NCBI RefSeq assembly: GCF_000478275.1
Contig: NZ_ASJB01000080.1
Span: forward strand, 310,001 to 374,000
Direction: 5' to 3'
From: Amycolatopsis orientalis DSM 40040 = KCTC 9412
GTDB lineage: Bacteria; Actinomycetota; Actinomycetes; Mycobacteriales; Pseudonocardiaceae
DNA: 64,000 nucleotides
Shown here: one piece after another, positions 27,052 through 35,159 of the stretch
How positions within the stretch are numbered: position 1 is the first letter of the stretch
Layout: each line of letters begins with the position of its first letter
Translations under genes and position numbers: made by a program
The notes under the pieces: model-generated
Told to the model about the DNA's origin: nothing
Seen by the model: only the letters and a program-made list of their open reading frames with translations
Database searches by the model: none

Positions 27052-27675
27052 ATGGGAATCAAGGGAATCGTCGCGGGTGCGGGTTTGCTCGCGATGACGG
27101 CGGGAGTGCTTCTCGCGCCTCAGGCGGCGGCGACGGCGCCGCCACCGAAACTGTGGGTCAGCCCGGCGAAGGTCGCTCCGGGGCAGGCGCTGGAATTCAC
27201 CGCCAGTTGCTACGGCACGCGCACCGCGGTGACGTCGGACGGCCTGGCCGGTCCGGTCACGCTCGAAGTCCAGCCCGGTTCGGGCAACCAGGCGCCGTAC
27301 ATCGGGCACGGTAAGGCCGCCGGGAAGACCGGCAAGTTCAAGGCGAGCTTCCACTGTGACGGCGGGCCGAACCTCCCTGCCGCGAGCGGGACGGCGACCG
27401 TCGAGTTCGAGATCGTCTGCCTGCCGCCCACGACGCCGCCTTCGAGCACGCCGCCTTCGAGCGCACCACCGTCGAGCAGCAAGCCGCCGTCGAGTTCCAG
27501 TGTGCCGCCGAGCAGCGGCGCGCCGTCGTCGAGTCCCGCACCGTCCAGCTCCCGCGCCGTCGTCCCGGCGGCGCTGACGAAGCCGTGCGGAACACCGCTG
27601 TCACCGGGCAGGACGCCACAGGTGAAGGTCAAGCCCGCTGGTGCGCCGCAGACCGGCGGTGGCGCTCTCGGCTAG
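27052..27675 (+). CDS. Secreted Ig-like protein with Ser/Pro stalk, ending in GAPQTGGG
   Basis: 207 residues: signal peptide (1-27, AAA-TAP), Ig-like domain with cysteines (TASCYGTR, SFHCDGGP), a Ser/Pro/Thr-rich stalk of about 55 residues (SSTPPSSAPPSSSKPPSSSS) and the end QVKVKPAGAPQTGGGALG. As in the gene at 26385 the motif is kept but there is no membrane helix. GAGGGAGAA precedes ATG 27052. Its own transcription unit, since a hairpin separates it from the sortase operon. Confidence 0.8.
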   Translation: MGIKGIVAGAGLLAMTAGVLLAPQAAATAPPPKLWVSPAKVAPGQALEFTASCYGTRTAVTSDGLAGPVTLEVQPGSGNQAPYIGHGKAAGKTGKFKASFHCDGGPNLPAASGTATVEFEIVCLPPTTPPSSTPPSSAPPSSSKPPSSSSVPPSSGAPSSSPAPSSSRAVVPAALTKPCGTPLSPGRTPQVKVKPAGAPQTGGGALG

Positions 27676-27683
27676 CGCCCCCA

Positions 27684-27738
27684 GCGCGTGAAGGCCTCCT
27701 TCCCTCGGCTCAGCCGGGGGAAGGAGGCATTCACGCGC
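27684..27738. terminator. Palindromic repeat (GTGAAGGCC family), convergent terminator
   Basis: GCGCGTGAAGG...CCCTCG pairs with CGGGGGAAGG...CACGCGC over 24 bp with two mismatches and a 7-base loop. Close copy at 38227-38281. It separates the Ig-like gene (stop 27675) from glpK (stop 27749). Confidence 0.8.
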
Positions 27739-27748
27739 GAATCAGTCG

Positions 27749-29263
27749 TCAGTCCTCATCCTCGACCCAGTCGAAGGTCTTGGTGACGGCCTTCTTCCAG
27801 TTGCGGTACTCGGCTTCGCGGCGGGCCTCGTCCATCGACGGGTCCCACTGCTTGTCCTGCGCCCAGTTGTTGCGGATGTCGTCTTCGCTCTTCCAGAAGC
27901 CGACAGCGAGACCGGCCGCGTAGGCCGCGCCGAGCGCGGTGGTCTCGTTGACCACCGGGCGGATCACGGGCACGCCGAGGATGTCGGCCTGGAACTGCAT
28001 GAGCAGCTCGTTGACGACCATGCCGCCGTCGACCTTCAGCGACTTCAGCGGGACGCCGGAATCGGCGTTCATCGCGTCGATGACCTCGCGCGACTGGAAG
28101 GCCGTCGCTTCCAGGACCGCCCGCGAGATGTGGCCCTTGTTGACGTACCGGGTCAACCCGACGATCGCGCCGCGTGCGTCGGAGCGCCAGTACGGCGCGA
28201 AGAGGCCCGAGAACGCCGGGACGAAGTACGCGCCACCGTTGTCCTCGACGGTCCGGGCGTGCTCCTCGACCTCGGCCGCGGAGCCGATCAGGCCGAGGTT
28301 GTCCCGCAGCCACTGCACGAGGGAACCGGTGACCGCGATCGACCCTTCGAGCGCGTACACCGTGTCGTTCGAGCCGATCTTGTAACAGACCGTGGTGAGC
28401 AGCCCGTTGTTCGACATGACCTTCTCGGTACCGGTGTTGAGCAGCATGAAGTTGCCGGTGCCGTAGGTGTTCTTCGCTTCACCCGGCGAAAGGCAGGCCT
28501 GCCCGAACGTCGCGGCCTGCTGGTCGCCGAGGATGCCCGCGATCGGGACACCGGCCAGCGCGCCCTTCTCGCGGACCTTGCCGTAGGTCTCCGAGGACGA
28601 CCGGATCTCCGGGAGCATCGACAGCGGGATCGTCATCTCTTCGGCGATCCCGGCGTCCCAGGTCAGGGTGTCGAGGTCCATCAACATGGTCCGCGACGCG
28701 TTCGTCGGATCGGTGACGTGCACACCGCCGTCGACCCCGCCGGTCATGTTCCACAACACCCAGGTGTCCATGTTGCCGAAGACCAGGTCGCCCGCTTCGG
28801 CCTTCTCACGGGCGCCGTCAACGTTGTCGAGGATCCACTTGATCTTCGGTCCGGAGAAGTAGGTCGCCAGCGGCAGGCCCACCTTCTCGCGGTAACGCTC
28901 CTGCCCGCCGCCGAGCGCGCCCAGGTCGTTGACGATCTTGTCGGTGCGGGTGTCCTGCCACACGATCGCGTTGTACACCGGCTTGCCGGTGGTGCGGTCC
29001 CAGACCAGGGTCGTCTCGCGCTGGTTGGTGATACCGACCGCGACGATGTCGCCGGCGACCAGGTCCCCCTTGGCGAGCGCGCCCGCCGCGACCGCGCGGG
29101 TGTTCTCCCAGATCTCTTCGGCGTTGTGCTCGACCCAGCCCGCCTTCGGGAAGATCTGCTCGTGCTCCCGCTGGTCGACGGCGACCACTCGCCCGGAGTG
29201 GTCGAAGATCATGCAGCGGGTCGACGTGGTGCCCTGGTCGATCGCGGCTACGTACGAAGTCAT
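27749..29263 (-). CDS. glpK: Glycerol kinase
   Basis: 504 residues, FGGY kinase that phosphorylates glycerol with ATP to glycerol 3-phosphate. N-terminal phosphate loop AIDQGTTSTRCMIFD (7-21), glycerol site WQDTRTD and the C-terminal signature LKSLKVDGGMVVNELLMQFQADILG are present, at the family's usual length. Fourteen bases after glpF, on the same strand, so transport and phosphorylation are co-expressed; glpD is divergent. Confidence 0.97.
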   Translation of the reverse strand: MTSYVAAIDQGTTSTRCMIFDHSGRVVAVDQREHEQIFPKAGWVEHNAEEIWENTRAVAAGALAKGDLVAGDIVAVGITNQRETTLVWDRTTGKPVYNAIVWQDTRTDKIVNDLGALGGGQERYREKVGLPLATYFSGPKIKWILDNVDGAREKAEAGDLVFGNMDTWVLWNMTGGVDGGVHVTDPTNASRTMLMDLDTLTWDAGIAEEMTIPLSMLPEIRSSSETYGKVREKGALAGVPIAGILGDQQAATFGQACLSPGEAKNTYGTGNFMLLNTGTEKVMSNNGLLTTVCYKIGSNDTVYALEGSIAVTGSLVQWLRDNLGLIGSAAEVEEHARTVEDNGGAYFVPAFSGLFAPYWRSDARGAIVGLTRYVNKGHISRAVLEATAFQSREVIDAMNADSGVPLKSLKVDGGMVVNELLMQFQADILGVPVIRPVVNETTALGAAYAAGLAVGFWKSEDDIRNNWAQDKQWDPSMDEARREAEYRNWKKAVTKTFDWVEDED

Positions 29264-29276
29264 CGAAGCTCCAGTC

Positions 29277-30032
29277 TCAGGTCAGGTTGTGGACGGCGAG
29301 GAACAGCAGGGCGGCCAGGGCACCGCCGACCAAGGGGCCGGCGACCGGGATCCAGGAGTAACCCCAGTTCGGGTTGGCCTTGTTCTTGATGGGCAGCAGG
29401 AACGCGTACGCGATACGGGGGCCGAGGTCTCGGGCCGGGTTGATGGCGTAACCGGTCGGGCCACCGAGGGACTGGCCGATGACCAGCACGACGAACGCTA
29501 CACCCGCGTAGCCGAGCGCGGAGTTGCCGAAGGTCGGCGTTCCGCCTTCGCCGGTGGCGTTGGCGTAGACCGGGCTGAGCAGGATCCACGCGACCAGGAC
29601 GAAGGTGCCGATGATCTCGGTGACGAGGTTCCAGGCCTTGTTCGGGATCTGCGGGGCGGTCGAGAAGATGCCGAGCGTCTCGTCGCGCTGCGGGTGGTCG
29701 TCGAACTGCAGTTTGTAGGCGGCCCAGCAGAGCACGGCGCCGAGGATCGCGCCGACCATCTGCCCGGCGAAGTAGATCGGGACGTCCGCCCATTTCGTCT
29801 TGTCCGCGATGGCGAGCCCCAGTGTTACCGCGGGGTTGAGGTGCGCGCCGCTCGGCGCGGCGATGCTGGCGCCGGCGAACACCGCGAACGCCCACCCGAG
29901 GGTGATCATCACGACGCCGCCGTTGTGGCCGTTGTTCTTCCGCAACACGTGGTTGGCGACCACGCCGTTACCCAGCAGGATCAGGACCGCCGTTCCCAGC
30001 AGTTCCCAGACGAATATGGCTCCCACACTCAC
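29277..30032 (-). CDS. glpF: Glycerol facilitator / aquaglyceroporin
   Basis: 251 residues, MIP family with six membrane helices and both half-helix motifs: NPA in GAHLNPAVTLG and NPA in GYAINPARDLGPR, the following Asp and Arg being typical of glycerol channels. GTG 30032 is used because GGAGG lies 7 bases upstream; a 14-residue extension adds no family sequence. Precedes glpK. Confidence 0.95.
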   Translation of the reverse strand: MSVGAIFVWELLGTAVLILLGNGVVANHVLRKNNGHNGGVVMITLGWAFAVFAGASIAAPSGAHLNPAVTLGLAIADKTKWADVPIYFAGQMVGAILGAVLCWAAYKLQFDDHPQRDETLGIFSTAPQIPNKAWNLVTEIIGTFVLVAWILLSPVYANATGEGGTPTFGNSALGYAGVAFVVLVIGQSLGGPTGYAINPARDLGPRIAYAFLLPIKNKANPNWGYSWIPVAGPLVGGALAALLFLAVHNLT

Positions 30033-30267
30033 CGTTCGACCTCCACATTGGACATTCCGCGCAGGGTCGAACACGGTGTGCTACGGCGCCCTTGCCGACC
30101 CACGTCCGAGGCACGTTACCGTCGCGTATTTGTTCCTTCCAGGCATCCGGTGGCCCAATCCTTCCAAGATCGACGAGGGTTACGCCACATGTGTCACCCG
30201 CATAACGGACCGGTCGCGGCCGATCGTGCGATGCTGGAGACACAGCGGCACCAAGGAGGAATGTCAC
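30033..30267. promoter_or_regulatory. Divergent promoter region of glpFK and glpD
   Basis: 235 bases with no gene, between glpF and glpD, which diverge. It must hold both promoters and probably a glycerol-responsive operator. I see no clear long palindrome and no gylR/glpR regulator gene in the neighbourhood. Confidence 0.55.
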
Positions 30268-32007
30268 GTGGCAAGCTCTCAGCGCGAAGCCGAAAACAGC
30301 CCCGCCAGGCTGGGACCGCTCAAGCGGGAAGAGTCGTGGCAGCGCCTGAGCGAGGACAAATTCGACCTGGTCGTCATCGGCGGCGGCGTGGTCGGGGCGG
30401 GCACCGCGCTCGACGCCGCGACCCGGGGCCTGCGGGTCGCCCTGGTCGAAGCGCGCGACCTCGCTTCGGGGACGTCGAGCCGGTCGAGCAAGCTCTTCCA
30501 CGGCGGGCTCCGTTACCTCGAACAGCTGGAATTCGGTCTGGTGCGCGAAGCCCTGCGTGAACGCGAGCTGATGCTGACCACGATCGCGCCGCATCTGGTG
30601 AAGCCGGTCAGCTTCCTGTACCCGCTGACCCACCGCGTCTGGGAGCGGCCGTACACCGCGGCCGGCCTGCTGATGTACGACACGATGGGCGGTGCCCGGT
30701 CGGTTCCCGGCCAGAAACACCTGAGCCGCGCGGGTGCGCTGCGGATGGTCCCGGCGCTGAAGCGTTCCGCGCTGATCGGCGGAATCCGTTACTACGACGC
30801 GCAATCCGACGACGCGCGGCACACGATGACGGTCGCCCGCACCGCCGCGCACTACGGCGCCGTGGTGCGCACCTCCACCCAGGTGGTGGGTTTCCTCCGC
30901 GAGGCGGACCGCATTTCCGGCGTCCGCGTTCGCGACGTCGAGGACGGCCGCGAGACCGAGATCCACGCCTCCGCGGTGGTCAACTGCACCGGCGTCTGGA
31001 CCGACGAACTGCAGCGCCTTTCCGGTGGCCGCGGCCGGTTCCGCGTCCGCGCGAGCAAGGGTGTGCACATCGTCGTCCCGCGCGACCGGATCGTCTCGGA
31101 ATCGGGCATGATCCTGCGCACCGAGAAGTCCGTCCTGTTCGTCATCCCGTGGCGCAATCACTGGATCGTGGGAACCACCGACACGGACTGGAACCTCGAT
31201 CTCGCGCATCCGGCCGCGACGAAGCACGACATCGACTACCTCCTCGAACACGTCAACACCGTGCTCGCGACACCGCTGACGCACGACGACATCGAAGGTG
31301 TCTACGCGGGACTCCGGCCTTTGCTCGCCGGGGAAAGCGAAGAGACTTCGAAGCTCTCGCGCGAGCATGCCGTCGCCCGGGTCGCGCCGGGGCTGGTCGC
31401 GATCGCCGGCGGGAAGTACACCACCTACCGGGTGATGGCGGCCGACGCCGTCGACGCCGCCGCGGTCGACCTTCCCGGCAGGCCGCAGTCGTCCATCACG
31501 GACAAGGTGCCGCTGCTGGGCGCCGACGGCTATCACGCCCTGGTGAACCAGGCCGACCACCTGGCCTCGGAGCACGGACTGCACCCGTACCGCGTCCGGC
31601 ATTTGCTCGACCGGTACGGCTCGATGGTGCACGAGGTCCTCGCGCTCGGCGAAGGACGTCCGGAGCTGCTGAAGCCGCTGGAGCACGCGCCGGACTACCT
31701 CGGCGTCGAGGTCGTCTACGCGGCCAGCCACGAGGGCGCGCTTCACCTGGAAGACGTTTTGGCGCGCCGGACGCGGATCTCGATCGAGTACGCGCACCGC
31801 GGCGTCGACTGCGCCGAGCAGGTCGCCACGCTGGTGGGTGAGGTGCTCGGCTGGTCCAAGGAGCAGGCGACGCGCGAGGTCGAGGTCTACAAGGCACGCG
31901 TCGACGCGGAACGGGAATCCCAGTCGCAGCCGAGTGACGAGGCCGCGGACGCGCTGCGGTCGGCGGCGCCGGAAGCGCGTTCGGGGATCATCGAACCGGT
32001 GAGTTGA
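30268..32007 (+). CDS. glpD: Glycerol-3-phosphate dehydrogenase (FAD)
   Basis: 579 residues, membrane-associated flavoprotein that oxidises glycerol 3-phosphate to dihydroxyacetone phosphate and feeds electrons to quinone. FAD motif VVIGGGVVGAGTALDAATRG, substrate region SRSSKLFHGGLRYLEQ, ASKGVHIVVPR, GTTDTDW and GGKYTTYR are all present; the C-terminal DAO_C domain ends near 555. GTG 30268 has AAGGAGGA 7 bases upstream, replacing a longer in-frame extension that would cross the divergent promoter region. With glpF and glpK it completes glycerol catabolism. Confidence 0.96.
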   Translation: MASSQREAENSPARLGPLKREESWQRLSEDKFDLVVIGGGVVGAGTALDAATRGLRVALVEARDLASGTSSRSSKLFHGGLRYLEQLEFGLVREALRERELMLTTIAPHLVKPVSFLYPLTHRVWERPYTAAGLLMYDTMGGARSVPGQKHLSRAGALRMVPALKRSALIGGIRYYDAQSDDARHTMTVARTAAHYGAVVRTSTQVVGFLREADRISGVRVRDVEDGRETEIHASAVVNCTGVWTDELQRLSGGRGRFRVRASKGVHIVVPRDRIVSESGMILRTEKSVLFVIPWRNHWIVGTTDTDWNLDLAHPAATKHDIDYLLEHVNTVLATPLTHDDIEGVYAGLRPLLAGESEETSKLSREHAVARVAPGLVAIAGGKYTTYRVMAADAVDAAAVDLPGRPQSSITDKVPLLGADGYHALVNQADHLASEHGLHPYRVRHLLDRYGSMVHEVLALGEGRPELLKPLEHAPDYLGVEVVYAASHEGALHLEDVLARRTRISIEYAHRGVDCAEQVATLVGEVLGWSKEQATREVEVYKARVDAERESQSQPSDEAADALRSAAPEARSGIIEPVS

Positions 32008-32073
32008 TCCGATCATTGCCCGATCGGGTGAACCTGCAATAGCGTCGGCCTCCCCGAGACGGAAGGCGGCCTT

Positions 32074-33537
32074 GTGGTGTTTCTCGACTCGTCGACGTGG
32101 ACGGACCGGATCTTCGCGGGAGGCTCGTGGGTGCCCGGCACCGGCGGCGTCCGTGATGTCGCGGAGCCCGCGACAGGTGCGGTGCTGGGCAGTGTCGGGA
32201 TCGCGTCGGCCGAAGACGCCGCGAAGGCGGCGGAAACCGCGGCCGAGGCGCAACGGGCTTGGGCGACGACACCGCACGTCCGGCGTGCCGCCGTCCTGCG
32301 CACCGCGGCGCGGCTGTGGGCCGAGCACGCCGACGAGATCAGCTGGTGGAACGTCCGCGAGGTCGGGGCCGTCCCCGGCGTGGCGGGGTTCTCGCTGCAC
32401 GTGGCGGAACAGGAGTGCTACGAAGCGGCGGCCCTGCCAGGCCGCCCGTACGGCGAACTGCTGCCGAGTGAGGAACCGCGGCTTTCGATGGCGCGGCGGG
32501 TCCCGGCCGGTGTCGTCGCGGTGATCTCGCCGTTCAACATGCCGATCATCCTGGGCATCCGCTCGGTCGCCCCGGCGCTCGCGCTGGGGAACGCCGTCAT
32601 CCTCAAACCGGATCCGCGCACCGCCGTCACCGGTGGCGTGGTGCTCGCGCGGATCTTCGAAGAGGCGGGACTGCCGCCGGGAGTGCTGCAGATGCTGCCC
32701 GGTGGCGCGGACGTCGGCGAGACCCTGGTGACGCATCCGGCGGTCCGGGTCATCTCGTTCACCGGGTCGACCGGCGCCGGACGCAAGGTCGGCGAACTCG
32801 CCGGGAAGCATCTGAAGCGGGCACATCTGGAGCTGGGCGGGAACTCCGCGCTCATCGTGCTCGACGACGCGGACGTGGACGAGGCCGCCGGGGTCGCCGC
32901 GTTCGGCTCGTTCTTCCATCAGGGACAGATCTGCATGACCACCGGGCGGCACCTGGTGCACGAGCGGCTCTACGACGACTTCGTCGAGCGGCTCGCGGCC
33001 AAGGCGGCCGCGCTGCGGGTGGGCGACCCGGCGCGGGACGAGGTCGCGCTCGGCCCGATCATCGACGCCGGGCAACGGGACAAGATCCACGCGCTGGTCA
33101 CGTCCAGCGTCGCGGCGGGCGCGCGGGTCGCCGCCGGTGCCGAATACGAGGAGCTGTTCTACGCCGCGACCGTGCTCGCCGACGTGCCGCCGACCGCACC
33201 CGCGGTCGCGGAGGAGATCTTCGGCCCGGTCGCGCCGGTCGTGCGGTTCTCCGACGCGGAGGAGGCCATCCGGCTCGCCACCGCGAGCGAGTACGGGCTC
33301 TCGCTGGGGATCGTCACGCGGGATGTCCTCAAAGGACTGGAGCTGGCCGATCGGGTCCCGACCGGGATCGTGCACATCAACGACCAGACCGTCAGCGATG
33401 AGGCGAACAGCCCCTTCGGCGGCGTCGCGGCTTCGGGCACCGGAAGCCGTTTCGGTGGCGCGGCGGCGAACATCGAGGCCTTCACCGAGACCCGCTGGGT
33501 CACCGTCCGGAACCCGCCCCCCACCTACCCCTTCTGA
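32074..33537 (+). CDS. NAD(P)-dependent aldehyde dehydrogenase
   Basis: 487 residues, ALDH superfamily, similar in pattern to benzaldehyde/vanillin-type dehydrogenases. Cofactor motif FTGSTGAG (229-236), general-base Glu253 (HLELGGN), nucleophile Cys287 (GQICMTTGR) and EIFGPVAPV are visible. GTG 32074 follows GGAAGGCGG. Lies 66 bases after glpD but is probably an independent gene. Exact aldehyde unknown. Confidence 0.92.
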   Translation: MVFLDSSTWTDRIFAGGSWVPGTGGVRDVAEPATGAVLGSVGIASAEDAAKAAETAAEAQRAWATTPHVRRAAVLRTAARLWAEHADEISWWNVREVGAVPGVAGFSLHVAEQECYEAAALPGRPYGELLPSEEPRLSMARRVPAGVVAVISPFNMPIILGIRSVAPALALGNAVILKPDPRTAVTGGVVLARIFEEAGLPPGVLQMLPGGADVGETLVTHPAVRVISFTGSTGAGRKVGELAGKHLKRAHLELGGNSALIVLDDADVDEAAGVAAFGSFFHQGQICMTTGRHLVHERLYDDFVERLAAKAAALRVGDPARDEVALGPIIDAGQRDKIHALVTSSVAAGARVAAGAEYEELFYAATVLADVPPTAPAVAEEIFGPVAPVVRFSDAEEAIRLATASEYGLSLGIVTRDVLKGLELADRVPTGIVHINDQTVSDEANSPFGGVAASGTGSRFGGAAANIEAFTETRWVTVRNPPPTYPF

Positions 33538-33540
33538 CGA

Positions 33541-33678
33541 CGCGTCGCGTTTAGCCCGCTAAAGGCGACGCGCCTACCCCGCGTTTCGTCCTCTGAACGC
33601 GGTAGTTACCGCATCCAGAGGACGAAACGCGGGGGGTCGCGCTCCGGACGCGTCGCGTTTAGCCCGCTAAACGCGACG
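33541..33678. repeat. Composite of three palindromic repeats
   Basis: Copy 1 (33541-33572) and copy 3 (33651-33678, perfect) have the GCGTTTAGCCCGCTAAACGC core. Copy 2 (33577-33634) pairs CGTTTCGTCCTCTGAACGCG with CGCATCCAGAGGACGAAACG. The same A-B-A order of units occurs at 6759-6868. Lies between converging genes (stops 33537 and 33681). Confidence 0.85.
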
Positions 33679-33680
33679 TG

Positions 33681-34211
33681 TCAGGCGGTGCGGTGCCAGC
33701 GGATGAGGCGTTCCCCGGTCGGAGCGGGGGCCGGTTCGGGACCGATCAGGGTGAACCCGCACTTGCGGGCGACCGAGGCCGAAACCTCGTTCGTCTCCTC
33801 GTAGCGGTAGCTGACCTCGCGCAGGCCGAGCCCGCCGAACCCGAACCGCAGGGCCGCGCTCAGCGCGGTGCTCGCGACTCCCTTGCCCCGTGAGGCCGCG
33901 CGCACCCAGACCGACGCCTCCGCGTAGCCGAGGTCGAGATCCAGATCCCGCAGGCCGACCTCGCCGAGCAGCTCCCCGGTCGTCGGCTCGGCCACCGCCC
34001 AGGAGCAGCGTTCGTCACCGGCCCACTGGGCCGCGCGCAACGCGACGTACTCGGTCGCCTCGTCGAGGTCGCGCAAGCGATAGTTCAGGACGTACTTGCG
34101 GTGCGTCGGATCGGCGAAGGCCGCGACCAGCGCCGGACGGTCGTCGAGGGCCTTGTCCGCCCGCAGCTGCCGCAGGTAGTACTCGCCCGCGTTGATCTCC
34201 ACCGGTTCCAC
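33681..34211 (-). CDS. GNAT-family N-acetyltransferase
   Basis: 176 residues of the RimJ/RimL-like GNAT group: EASVWVRAASRGKGVASTAL is the acetyl-CoA loop (R/Q-x-x-G-x-G/A), followed by FGFGGLGLREVSYRYEETNEVSASVARKCGF. It should acetylate an amine on a protein or small molecule; the target is not identifiable. Stands alone beside a repeat cluster. Confidence 0.85.
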   Translation of the reverse strand: MEPVEINAGEYYLRQLRADKALDDRPALVAAFADPTHRKYVLNYRLRDLDEATEYVALRAAQWAGDERCSWAVAEPTTGELLGEVGLRDLDLDLGYAEASVWVRAASRGKGVASTALSAALRFGFGGLGLREVSYRYEETNEVSASVARKCGFTLIGPEPAPAPTGERLIRWHRTA

Positions 34212-34232
34212 CCTTCGAGGGTAACCGGCCCT

Positions 34233-34628
34233 TCAGCGACGGCGGCTCATGATCAGCGCCACCGCCAGCGGCAGCAGGAACACCAGGAAGGTCCCGCGGG
34301 TGAAGAAGAACAGCGCGATCGCGACCGCCGCGGCGATCGGCACGGCGCTGGCGGTCAGCCATTTCGACGGCTGGATCTCGTTCTTCGCCGACGCCTGGGC
34401 GACGCCGGGCATCGGGGCGAGCGGGAGCAGCGCGCTGGGTCTCGGCGACGGCAGGTCCGTGAACAGCGGTTCGAGGTCGCTCACCATCCTCGCGGCGGTG
34501 ATCTTCGCCGACCGCGTGCCGAACTCGTCGAGGTCGAGTCTGCCGGTGCGGACATGTTCTTCCAGCGCTTCGAGCGCGTCCTGGCGTTCGGCGTCGCTCA
34601 GCCGCATGTCCGGTCTCTCGGCACTCAC
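34233..34628 (-). CDS. DUF1707 domain membrane protein
   Basis: 131 residues. The N-terminal 55 residues (MRLSDAERQDALEALEEHVRTGRLDLDEFG as the start of the motif, then RSAKITAARMVSDLEPLFTDLP) are DUF1707, a short actinobacterial domain often placed before membrane segments. Two helices follow (about 91-127) and a basic end SRRR. Adjacent DUF1707 paralogue upstream (34649-35113), 20 bases away, so a tandem pair. GTG 34628 start. Function unknown. Confidence 0.82.
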   Translation of the reverse strand: MSAERPDMRLSDAERQDALEALEEHVRTGRLDLDEFGTRSAKITAARMVSDLEPLFTDLPSPRPSALLPLAPMPGVAQASAKNEIQPSKWLTASAVPIAAAVAIALFFFTRGTFLVFLLPLAVALIMSRRR

Positions 34629-34648
34629 GTCCCGAGTCTACGGGCGGA

Positions 34649-35113
34649 TCAGCCGTCCAGTTCCCGTCGGCGTTGCTTCGCGAGCTTCTTCGGGCCGCTG
34701 TCCCAGCCCTTGCCCCAGATGCCCTCGCCGACGGCGCTGATCCCGATCGGGACGAGGATGAACCACCAAGTGACGTCGGTGGTGACGATGAGCGCGATGG
34801 TGGCGATGAAGAGGATCGGCAGCAGCGCGCCCATGACGCGCTGCGCGGTGGAGATGTCCGCCCATTTCGACGCCGGTTTCGCCTGCTCGCTCACGACCGG
34901 CATGGGCCTGTCGTAGACCGGATGCGGTTCGGGCAGGTCGGCGAAGAGCCCGGACAACTCGCCGCGGGTCTTGGCGGCGGTGACCTGAGCGGACCGCTCG
35001 CCGAACTCGTCGATGTCGATCCTGCCCACGCTCAAGTGATCGCCGAGCGCGGTCAGCGCGGACTCGCGATCCTGATCACTGATCCGCAGCTGCGGTGACG
35101 GAACCTCGCTCAC
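34649..35113 (-). CDS. DUF1707 domain membrane protein
   Basis: 154 residues with an N-terminal DUF1707 domain (LRISDQDRESALTALGDHLS, then DEFGERSAQVTAAKTRGELSGLF) and two membrane helices (about 92-127), ending in a Lys/Arg-rich tail. Paralogue of the next gene downstream. GTG 35113. Lies 46 bases after accA3 on the same strand and could be read through from it. Function unknown. Confidence 0.82.
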   Translation of the reverse strand: MSEVPSPQLRISDQDRESALTALGDHLSVGRIDIDEFGERSAQVTAAKTRGELSGLFADLPEPHPVYDRPMPVVSEQAKPASKWADISTAQRVMGALLPILFIATIALIVTTDVTWWFILVPIGISAVGEGIWGKGWDSGPKKLAKQRRRELDG

Positions 35114-35159
35114 CCTTTCGATGGTATGCCGAGCGAGGTGCCGCCGACCACGACATTCG

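Noticed and set aside
27420..27560. Short tandem repeats resembling a CRISPR or satellite array
   Set aside because: They are Ser/Pro codons of the stalk in the secreted protein at 27052-27675; spacing is a few codons and no direct repeats with spacers occur.
29968..33375. Another long minus-strand open frame opposite glpD and the aldehyde dehydrogenase
   Set aside because: Same cause; GlpD and ALDH motifs are intact on the plus strand.
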